From Candidatus Bathyarchaeota archaeon (lineage in GTDB: Archaea; Thermoproteota; Bathyarchaeia; Bathyarchaeales; Bathycorpusculaceae), in the NCBI GenBank assembly GCA_030668645.1, contig DAOVFC010000046.1, positions 1 through 5,022 of the forward strand: a stretch of DNA of 5,022 bases, written 5' to 3'. How positions within the stretch are numbered: the first letter of the stretch is position 1; each line of letters opens with the position of its first letter. The position numbers were made by a program, and so were the translations under genes. Shown here piece after piece: positions 1 to 4,702 of this stretch. Below the pieces are notes generated by a model. That model saw only the letters and a list, made by a program, of their open reading frames with translations, ran no database searches and had not been told where the DNA came from.

Positions 1-221
1 TTTCATTCAGTCCAACAATAGATCAGGTTGTAAAAACGGTTGAAGCCCTGAAAGAAAACGCTTTCGTAGACATAAGAACCATAGAGTGTTTGATGCGTGA
101 AATGAGGGTTGAAAGGGGAAAAACTCGACCTCAAACCTTGATGACTGGACATACTGGATATATAACATTCGCACGCAAGGCAATAAAACGGAAGCCTAAT
201 CTTTCTCTGGATCGCCAATAG
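1..221 (+). CDS. trmI: tRNA (adenine-58-N1)-methyltransferase, archaeal TrmI type, C-terminal 72+ residues (5' partial)
   Basis: The reading frame is open from base 3 (first full codon) and ends at TAG 219-221, giving 72 residues; the gene begins left of the window. The tail reads SFSPTIDQVVKTVEAL, then a D-I-R-T-I-E-C-L-M-R-E strand/helix, a basic turn (RVERGKTRPQT) and GHTGYITFARKAIKR. The 'SFSP..dQV.kTveaL' opening and 'RP.t.M.GHTGY.tFARK' ending are hallmarks of the C-terminal part of the SAM-dependent Rossmann-fold enzyme that makes 1-methyladenosine at position 58 (in some archaea also 57) of the tRNA T-loop, acting as a tetramer in the cytoplasm. The SAM-binding part is outside the window. 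The tail looks intact. It is convergent with the minus-strand cluster and not functionally tied to it as far as can be seen. Identification is by family motifs only. Confidence 0.88.
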   Translation, partial: SFSPTIDQVVKTVEALKENAFVDIRTIECLMREMRVERGKTRPQTLMTGHTGYITFARKAIKRKPNLSLDRQ

Positions 222-327
222 CAAACATGCCATCCACGCGTTCGGATGGAAAAGTGTTCCAATGATAATCCCGAAACAAATCTGACACCGTTGGGAAATA
301 AGCGTTTTGAAACTCGATTACACAGAA

Positions 328-332
328 TTTTT
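328..332 (+). terminator. possible T5 terminator of trmI
   Basis: A plus-strand TTTTT run about 107 nt after the trmI stop, in the convergent gap. Archaeal polymerase can stop at short T runs, but five T with no second tract is weak evidence. Confidence 0.25.
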
Positions 333-344
333 GGGAAAATTTCG

Positions 345-355
345 AAAAAAAAAAA
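345..355 (-). terminator. poly-T transcription terminator of the propeller/zinc-ribbon cluster
   Basis: Eleven consecutive A on the plus strand read as T11 on the minus strand and start directly after the TAA stop (356-358) of the zinc-ribbon gene. There is no GC-rich hairpin before it. This is the form of intrinsic archaeal terminator, which needs only a T-rich tract in the non-template strand. It marks the 3' end of the minus-strand transcription unit. Confidence 0.75.
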
Positions 356-574
356 TTAGGGAGCTTTAAGAACCATGGTCTTAATTATAAGAGGTCCAAG
401 GCAGCGCGGACAACGTTTACGCCCTCGTTTGTATGTAAACTTTCTTCCGCAACGAAGACAGACCTGCACTGTTGTGATCAGCCTTCCGTCAGGTATCCTG
501 TGATGCACCTCTAGGGCTTCTAGACTTCCCTTTTCCTCGTCCTCAATAGAATGTTGTAAACGTCTCGACGACAT
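356..574 (-). CDS. small CxxC zinc-ribbon protein (72 aa), function unknown
   Basis: The 72-residue product starts with a charged stretch (MSSRRLQHSIEDEEKG), then a short strand region (LITTVQVCL). It carries two zinc-knuckle pairs, C39-L-R-C42 and C55-P-R-C58, separated by a basic loop rich in R, K and G, and ends on a hydrophobic strand (PLIIKTMVL). CxxC-x12-CxxC is a rubredoxin-type zinc ribbon expected to bind one zinc. Such small basic ribbons may bind nucleic acid or be protein adaptors; no specific family is recognised. It begins 16 nt after the stop of the 46-aa membrane gene, with an AGGT-like ribosome site about 9 nt before the ATG, so it is probably the last gene of the propeller operon. 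It ends on a T11 terminator. There is no signal peptide or membrane segment, so it should be cytoplasmic. The reading frame is convincing; the role is not known. Confidence 0.75.
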   Translation of the reverse strand: MSSRRLQHSIEDEEKGSLEALEVHHRIPDGRLITTVQVCLRCGRKFTYKRGRKRCPRCLGPLIIKTMVLKAP

Positions 575-590
575 TCAGACCAACCTTTAG

Positions 591-731
591 CTATGGGTTT
601 TTCGCTCCCTTGATTTTGCTGTTAAGCGTGTCTATGAGCGTTGCTATTCTGTACACCACGTAAGCCAGCAGAATCGTCACCGCGATTTCCGCGAAGTCTC
701 CCAGCATTCTAACAAGCTCGCTCAAAGTCAA
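591..731 (-). CDS. 46-aa single-span membrane protein with TTG start
   Basis: This short frame has no ATG at its 5' end. It reads from TTG (729-731) to TAG (591-593). A strong Shine-Dalgarno GAGGAGG (740-746) sits 8 nt before the TTG and overlaps the stop codon of the propeller gene (746-748), so the start choice is well supported. The peptide begins MTLSELVRMLGDFAEI, continues with a hydrophobic helix of about 20 residues (roughly 14-34: A, I, V, L and Y rich, with two R/Y turns near its end), and ends in a hydrophilic basic tail (SKIKGAKNP). This predicts one membrane helix with the C-terminus probably inside by the positive-inside rule. The tight coupling to the propeller gene upstream and the zinc-ribbon gene 16 nt downstream suggests an operon partner, perhaps a membrane anchor or subunit for the secreted propeller, which lacks its own C-terminal anchor. 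That role is inference. No family is recognised. Confidence 0.65.
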   Translation of the reverse strand: MTLSELVRMLGDFAEIAVTILLAYVVYRIATLIDTLNSKIKGAKNP

Positions 732-739
732 TCGTGCAG

Positions 740-746
740 CCTCCTC
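740..746 (-). promoter_or_regulatory. ribosome binding site deciding the TTG start of the 46-aa gene
   Basis: GAGGAGG on the minus strand is complementary to the 16S 3' end and lies 8 nt before TTG 731-729. It touches the propeller stop codon, so translation of the two genes is probably coupled. It is the best Shine-Dalgarno motif seen in the window and the main reason to accept this small gene. Confidence 0.7.
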
Positions 747-2497
747 TACTCGTTGAGACCTAACTCGTTGATTTCGCTCAGGTCGAGCAAAGAATTCATC
801 TTTATTCTGTTATTCGAAATGGTGTAAAGAACATTCTCTATGTAAAGCGCACGTGTAACATAATGCTCCGTGTCGTGTACGTCATCGTTCTCGATGTGAG
901 TGATCGTTCCCTTCAACACGAGCTTTTCCTCAAGCGACAGCGATACGGTGAATACATACGCACCTTGCCACACGATTTTTCCAGGAATGTATGGAGGATC
1001 ATTTGGATTGTCTCTCTCCGCAACCGAAACGGGCAGAACCAGAAGATTCTTTTCCTTGGCGAACAGAAACGCTTTGTGTTCTCTCAAAACCGGCGAGTCT
1101 GTTCCTCTGTCACCTATCTCATATTTCGCTATTTCTTTCGGCTCAGACAGGTCTGTAACGTCGAAAAGTGAGATTTTCACCCCTTGATACCAAGAGAAGT
1201 CTCCTTGTTTCGCTGGAACTGTTTCCTTGCCTACGCCTATCACGTGATTTTCATCGTAGAGGTGCAGATAATTAGAGTAGCCGCTTATCTTCAGTTCACC
1301 GAGAATTTTCGGATCGTACGGTTCTCCAAGTTCAATTACGAAGAAAGGATCGGTTTTTCTGAAGGTTACGAGGTAGCATTTGTCGCCCATAAAGCGTGCT
1401 GAATGAATCGTTTCTCCAGGAGCTATGTTTTCTAGTTCACCGACTATTTCCAACTCCATGTTTAAAACGTACATATTGTTTTGCAATGGAAGGCGCAGTG
1501 ACGGGTTATTTTCATACGATATCCTAGATGTAGTTGCTATTCTGAAGTAACCTTCATACTCATCCATGGAAAATTGGTTCAAGACTGTTCCAGGAACCTC
1601 ACCGTCAGCAACATAGGATATTTCGCCGTTTTCGATGTGTATTCGGTGCAAAAGAGTTTTGTCTCTATAACCTATAGCAAAGTAGATGTTTTCTAATGCG
1701 ACGTACATGTGTGTTGCCCATCCTGACAAGATCGTTTCATAAACTGGCTCTTGCTCGTCTTCTTGCACGTTTACAGCTGCTATTACCGTGAAAATATACC
1801 CGTAGTCAGCTATGTCCGAGTGATAAACCTCGGTGGCGGGTATAACCCTGCTTTCGTCCTCGGGATAAACTCTCGGAAGGTCTACTTCGTCTTCAACAAG
1901 TCCTGCTGTCTTCCTCACCACAACATAGACGTAATCACCTATCATCCTTGAACTGAAATAGCAGCCGTCAACCGCAAGTTTTCTTCTGAGCCCCGGATTT
2001 TCCCTATCAGCTATGTCATACACATGGACGAAGGTCTTGGTTTCCTCCCACGAACCGTTTTCATAGAACAGAACAAGTCTCTCTTCGTTTACGAATATCT
2101 GCTTCAACGTTCCGTTCACAGTTATCCTCGAATAGACAACCGCTTCTTCTGCAGGGTATGCCTTCACAACAACCACTTTTTGACCGGAGATCACGTAGAT
2201 AAATTCTCCATCGGTCTTGACGATGTCTGCTTCATCCACGCCTTCCACTTGTACGTTTGTTTTAGAAAAGTCATCAGCACTCATCGCCTTAAGCTCCATT
2301 GAACCATAGAATTGTGAACCCGGCAAATATGGAAACCGTTCGGAACCATATTCTCTATGTTTCAGGAATTCTTTGAGCTCTCCATATGATTCGAACTTAT
2401 TCAACGTAGCCGTACAGTATTCTACATCGGTGCATAACATTGCAGCTGCGCCAACAGTGATAAGCAACGCTAAAACTACAACTTTTCCACTTTTCAT
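746..2497 (-). CDS. secreted beta-propeller domain protein (COG4880 / PF09826 family)
   Basis: This 583-residue exported protein has an N-terminal signal or anchor helix, residues 1-22 (MKSGK followed by VVVLALLITVGAAAMLC), then a mature part without further membrane segments. Family hallmarks are TNVQVEGVDEADIVKTDG (80-97), the HSARF..yLVTFRkTDPfFVIEL block (365-392), YLHLYDENHVIGVGKE (410-425), GVKISLFDVTDLSEPKEI (439-456) and YEIGDRGTDSPVL..HKAFLF (459-479); the usual end, ALYIENVLYTISNNRIK, is present. These match the secreted proteins with a C-terminal propeller distantly related to WD40 repeats, whose biochemical role is not established. The length looks full. I placed the start at ATG 2497, not the in-frame ATG at 2524: AGGTGA (2505-2510) lies 7 nt before it and the signal peptide then begins properly. 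A lipobox is not evident at C22. It leads the propeller / 46-aa / zinc-ribbon operon, with its own TATA box and a repeated operator-like motif upstream. Confidence 0.93.
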   Translation of the reverse strand: MKSGKVVVLALLITVGAAAMLCTDVEYCTATLNKFESYGELKEFLKHREYGSERFPYLPGSQFYGSMELKAMSADDFSKTNVQVEGVDEADIVKTDGEFIYVISGQKVVVVKAYPAEEAVVYSRITVNGTLKQIFVNEERLVLFYENGSWEETKTFVHVYDIADRENPGLRRKLAVDGCYFSSRMIGDYVYVVVRKTAGLVEDEVDLPRVYPEDESRVIPATEVYHSDIADYGYIFTVIAAVNVQEDEQEPVYETILSGWATHMYVALENIYFAIGYRDKTLLHRIHIENGEISYVADGEVPGTVLNQFSMDEYEGYFRIATTSRISYENNPSLRLPLQNNMYVLNMELEIVGELENIAPGETIHSARFMGDKCYLVTFRKTDPFFVIELGEPYDPKILGELKISGYSNYLHLYDENHVIGVGKETVPAKQGDFSWYQGVKISLFDVTDLSEPKEIAKYEIGDRGTDSPVLREHKAFLFAKEKNLLVLPVSVAERDNPNDPPYIPGKIVWQGAYVFTVSLSLEEKLVLKGTITHIENDDVHDTEHYVTRALYIENVLYTISNNRIKMNSLLDLSEINELGLNE

Positions 2498-2504
2498 TTT
2501 AATT

Positions 2505-2537
2505 TCACCTTTCCAAGCTTTCACCGTATATTAAAAT
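2505..2537 (-). promoter_or_regulatory. core promoter and ribosome site of the propeller gene
   Basis: On the minus strand TTTTAATATA (about 2527-2536) resembles an archaeal TATA box. A start site about 25 nt downstream would fall near 2508-2513, giving a very short leader that carries AGGTGA (2505-2510) 7 nt before ATG 2497. The box, short leader and ribosome site together support the downstream start codon. The exact transcription start is inferred. Confidence 0.5.
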
Positions 2538-2561
2538 GGAGTTGTGAGTCTTAATGCTATG

Positions 2562-2591
2562 TTTTAGAACAGACAGTTCTAAAAGTAGAAC
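2562..2591. promoter_or_regulatory. operator-like cluster of three GTTCTA/TAGAAC half-sites
   Basis: Two overlapping inverted repeats fill the gap between the 85-aa gene stop and the propeller promoter. TTTTAGAAC (2562-2570) and GTTCTAAAA (2576-2584) form perfect 9-bp arms around AGACA. GTTCTA (2576-2581) and TAGAAC (2586-2591) form perfect 6-bp arms around AAAG. The half-sites begin at 2565, 2576 and 2586, so they are 11 and 10 bp apart, on one face of the helix. The cluster lies about 25 bp upstream of the propeller TATA box. No T-run follows on either strand, so a protein-binding site fits better than a terminator. The likely binder is the winged-helix protein encoded nearby (inference). 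Confidence 0.6.
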
Positions 2592-2595
2592 AGTG

Positions 2596-2853
2596 TCACG
2601 CAAGCCTTTTTGATAAGGCGTAAGCAATCGCAGAAGCTATGAAACTTAAAGCTAGGGTGAAGTAAAGAGGGGTCGCAACGGGTCTTTCCAAGTGTGCGTC
2701 ATAGGTTTCAAGTTCCAACGTCTCTTGTCTAATGTTAAGTGGTGTAAACACTTTTTCCGGATAATTGATCTGATGCCACATATACAGAGGCAGAACCATA
2801 ACTGAAACTCCAAGGACAACCGCCGAGATTGTTGCGAGCAGGGTTTTTCTCAT
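2596..2853 (-). CDS. 85-aa protein with two membrane helices, function unknown
   Basis: The product has a short basic start (MRK), a first membrane helix at about residues 4-25 (LLATISAVVLGVSVMVLPLY), a 36-residue loop (27-62) rich in E, D, T and P, a second helix at about 63-81 (LYFTLALSFIASAIAYAL), and a basic SKRLA end. By the positive-inside rule both ends face the cytoplasm and the acidic loop faces outside. I do not recognise a family. It lies 67 bp downstream of the membrane-tethered regulator gene and 98 bp upstream of the propeller start. It has its own TATA-like sequence and shares the GTTCTA-type motif with the propeller promoter. It could be a small surface-exposed partner of either neighbour. 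The reading frame is well supported by its clean topology and its place in the cluster, but its ribosome site (an AGGT or GGA element 7-10 nt before ATG) is weak. Confidence 0.75.
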   Translation of the reverse strand: MRKTLLATISAVVLGVSVMVLPLYMWHQINYPEKVFTPLNIRQETLELETYDAHLERPVATPLYFTLALSFIASAIAYALSKRLA

Positions 2854-2883
2854 CGTTCTTCCAACCTATTAGTGTTGACGACG

Positions 2884-2906
2884 CTTTTAATTCTACACTT
2901 TAGAAC
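2884..2906 (-). promoter_or_regulatory. promoter of the 85-aa gene with overlapping operator-like pair
   Basis: On the minus strand a TTAAAAG TATA-like element (about 2884-2890) is placed for a start near 2863, a short distance before ATG 2853. Next to and overlapping it is an inverted pair, plus-strand TTCTA (2891-2895) and TAGAA (2901-2905) with a 5-bp spacer; the right half extends to CTTTAGAAC (2898-2906). This matches the half-sites upstream of the propeller gene and has the same 11-bp spacing. A degenerate third copy, GTCTAAAA, lies at 2919-2926 over the stop codon of the regulator gene. The site overlaps the presumed factor-B/TATA region, a position expected to block transcription when occupied. 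Confidence 0.45.
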
Positions 2907-2920
2907 ACTCACACAAAAGT

Positions 2921-3379
2921 CTAAAACGGCTTTTCCCTCCAAAGGCGCACGGTTTCAAACCATAGAATTGTGCACGCGGAAAATCCGAAGATCAACGCGG
3001 CGATGTTATGAACACAGAGGGTATGCCCGTAAACCACAATGTAGCTGATTAACATCGTGGTGAACCAGACCGAATAGAACAGGTAGCGTGGGACGAGGAA
3101 ACGGCCAAGTCTTGTGAAAAAACGCAGTAAACCGGTTTTAACCTCGCTAACAAGCTTATACTCACCGGTTATCGTTTTATCGACAAGTCCGAGTGACAAT
3201 AACTTATCCAGATGATATACTGCCACGCTTGGACTTGAAAAACCCAGTTTTCTTTGAACCTCACGCACACCAACCTTTGAACCGGGGGATCTAAGCAGAT
3301 ACCAATAAACAAGAAGGGTTTTTCCTTTAAGTTCAGATTCTAAAAAAGCTAGGTTAAACTCACGGGACTTTTTTGGCAT
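2921..3379 (-). CDS. membrane-tethered winged-helix transcriptional regulator
   Basis: This 152-residue product has an N-terminal winged helix-turn-helix at about residues 19-80. Helix 1 is GKTLLVYWYLLRS, helix 2 is VGVREVQRKLGF (37-47), the recognition helix is SPSVAVYHLDKLLSLGLV (49-66), and the wing is KTITGEYKL. The 'S.svA.YHLdkL..lGLV' pattern is typical of archaeal ArsR/MarR-like wHTH proteins. A basic linker (TRLGRFLVPR) leads to two membrane helices, about 100-117 and 122-141, so the DNA-binding domain is held at the inner face of the membrane. The frame stays open upstream to 3556, but I chose ATG 3379: GGGGTG (3384-3389) lies 4 nt before it and a TATA box sits correctly for a short leader, while a longer form would run into the divergent M24 gene. 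It is the first gene of the minus-strand cluster and the natural candidate to read the GTTCTA motif. Its signal is unknown. Confidence 0.85.
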   Translation of the reverse strand: MPKKSREFNLAFLESELKGKTLLVYWYLLRSPGSKVGVREVQRKLGFSSPSVAVYHLDKLLSLGLVDKTITGEYKLVSEVKTGLLRFFTRLGRFLVPRYLFYSVWFTTMLISYIVVYGHTLCVHNIAALIFGFSACTILWFETVRLWREKPF

Positions 3380-3383
3380 AAAA

Positions 3384-3423
3384 CACCCCAGATATCTTAT
3401 AGATGGATGATGGTATAAAAACC
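3384..3423 (-). promoter_or_regulatory. promoter and ribosome site of the regulator gene
   Basis: On the minus strand GGTTTTTATACC (3412-3423) contains a good TATA box. A start about 25 nt on would fall near 3390-3393, just before GGGGTG (3384-3389) and ATG 3379. No GTTCTA-type half-site is seen here, so self-regulation through that motif is not suggested. Confidence 0.5.
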
Positions 3424-3455
3424 TAGTTTGAAGGCAAACCCTCTTAGGTGATAAA

Positions 3456-3499
3456 GCATTTATGCGGTTTCGTACAATAAACTCCGATTGTTCACGGAG
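3456..3499 (+). promoter_or_regulatory. promoter and ribosome site of the M24 gene
   Basis: GCATTTATGC (3456-3465) is a TATA-like, partly palindromic element. A start about 25 nt downstream would be near 3485-3488. GGAG (3496-3499) then lies 9 nt before TTG 3509 but directly abuts ATG 3500, which makes TTG 3509 the better-placed start codon. The regulator promoter lies about 35-40 bp away on the other strand. Confidence 0.45.
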
Positions 3500-3508
3500 A
3501 TGAGGCGA

Positions 3509-4702
3509 TTGGCTTTTACCATAAGTGAGGCTGAGTATAAACGTCGCATTGAGCACGTTAGAGAAAGGTTGAGAAAGCGAAAGCTGGACGCACTTTACCT
3601 GACGAATGTCACGAGCATATTCTATCTAACAGGCTACTCATACATTGCTACCGAAAGACCCGCCGCCTTGATAATACCTGTCGACGGTGAAATCACATTC
3701 ATGGGTCCCCTCTTGGAAGAGGATCATATTCCGTTAAGAACAAAACTTATCGAGAACGTCAAAACCTACGTGGATTATCCAGGTGAAAGGCATCCGATTG
3801 AACTTTTCGCCGAGTTTCTGAGAGACATGGGTTTGGCTAACAAAAGGATAGGCATCGACAATAAAGCTGGAGCCGGTGGAACATGGGGCTATAGAGGTCC
3901 ACCGATAACAAGGAAGCTGCGGGAAGCAAAGTTTGTAGGCATGAAAGATTTGGTGCCTTCTATGCGGCTTATAAAATCCGAGGAGGAGATAGCTCTCATA
4001 AAAGAAAGCGCAAAATGGGCGAACCTAGCTCATGTTCTGCTGCAAGAGTACACGATGGAAGGCTTATGGGATGTAGAAATCGCTCTGGCTGCCTCTCACG
4101 AAGCGTCCGTGATCATGAAGAAAACCCTCGGACCGGACTATCAGCCTCAACGCAGAAGCACACCCGTAACTGCAGGTTTCAGAGGTCAGATAGGCGAGAT
4201 GAGTGCCATTCCACATTCCATGGCAACAAAACGAATGATCCACAAGGGCGACGTGGTCGTCACAGGAGCCGGCGCAGACGTGGGTGGCTACAGCTGCGAG
4301 TTAGAGCGAACGATGATAATAGGGAAGCCAACACGAAAGCAGAGGCGATACTTCAACGTGATGATTAAGGCTCAAGAAGCAGCGTTCAAAACTCTTAAAC
4401 CGCGAGCCAAATGCAGCGATGTAGACCGAGCGACGATTGAAGTTTTCAGAAAAGCTGGCTTGACAAATCGTGTGAAGCATCACACGGGACACGGTTTAGG
4501 CTTGGAAGGACACGAACCACCATGGTTAGACATTGGTAATGATGCGCTCTTACATGCGGGGATGGTGGTAAGCTGTGAACCAGGAATCTACGAAAAGGGA
4601 TTCGCCGGGTTCCGGCACTCAGACACCGTGTTAATAACCGAAGACGGAGCAGAAATAATCACGTATTATCCGCGAGACATAGAATCACTGACCATCCCAT
4701 AG
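3509..4702 (+). CDS. M24 family (aminopeptidase P / creatinase-like) protein with altered metal site
   Basis: The 397-residue product has the two-domain layout of the family: a creatinase-type N-terminal domain (about 1-150; ISEAEYKRRIEHVRERL, LDALYLTNVTSIFYLTGY) and a C-terminal 'pita-bread' domain (about 160-397). Visible blocks are S-MRLIKSEEEIALIKESA (152-168), PHSMATKRMIHKGDVVV, GGYSCELERTMIIGKP, HHTGHGLGLEGHEPP and VVSCEPGIYEKGFAGFRHSDTVLITEDG. Against E. coli PepP ligands D260, D271, H354, E383 and E406, the equivalent residues here are G253, E264, H328, E357 and S371, so only H and E are kept unchanged. The 'GY...LERT' form resembles creatinase, which is metal-free. The protein may therefore be a non-peptidase hydrolase, or use a reduced metal site; the substrate is unknown. 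Alternative starts are TTG 3488 and ATG 3500; I prefer TTG 3509 for its ribosome site and because family members begin just before '.F.IS..EY'. It is a cytoplasmic single gene. Confidence 0.88.
   Translation: MAFTISEAEYKRRIEHVRERLRKRKLDALYLTNVTSIFYLTGYSYIATERPAALIIPVDGEITFMGPLLEEDHIPLRTKLIENVKTYVDYPGERHPIELFAEFLRDMGLANKRIGIDNKAGAGGTWGYRGPPITRKLREAKFVGMKDLVPSMRLIKSEEEIALIKESAKWANLAHVLLQEYTMEGLWDVEIALAASHEASVIMKKTLGPDYQPQRRSTPVTAGFRGQIGEMSAIPHSMATKRMIHKGDVVVTGAGADVGGYSCELERTMIIGKPTRKQRRYFNVMIKAQEAAFKTLKPRAKCSDVDRATIEVFRKAGLTNRVKHHTGHGLGLEGHEPPWLDIGNDALLHAGMVVSCEPGIYEKGFAGFRHSDTVLITEDGAEIITYYPRDIESLTIP

Larger units (their letters stand above)
222..355. other. convergent intergenic gap between trmI and the zinc-ribbon gene
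   Basis: This 134-bp A/T-rich gap separates two convergent genes. Directly after the trmI stop is a possible 6-bp hairpin, CCATCC (230-235) with GGATGG (244-249) and an 8-nt loop, not followed by T residues. Plus-strand T5 at 328-332 could end trmI transcription; minus-strand T11 (345-355) serves the opposite gene. No open reading frame or RNA gene is supported. Confidence 0.5.

Noticed and set aside
212..230. 19-bp imperfect similarity to 4748-4766 (16 of 19 match) after trmI and after the M24 gene
   Set aside because: About one such pair is expected by chance in a 5-kb window, and the first copy overlaps trmI coding sequence.
3..233. 76-codon minus-strand open frame
   Set aside because: It is the antisense shadow of the trmI 3' end, whose plus-strand frame has clear family motifs; the minus-strand peptide is Cys/Phe/Tyr-rich and resembles nothing.
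264..292. C/D-box-like pair (ATGATAA and CTGA)
   Set aside because: The C box has a mismatch, and no internal D'/C' boxes or terminal stem follow.
2498..2524. Propeller gene start at ATG 2524
   Set aside because: It would translate through the AGGTGA site and put nine extra residues before a normal signal peptide; the presumed transcript start also lies downstream of it.
3380..3556. N-terminal extension of the regulator to 3556
   Set aside because: It overlaps the divergent M24 coding region and both promoters, while ATG 3379 has its own TATA box and GGGGTG site.
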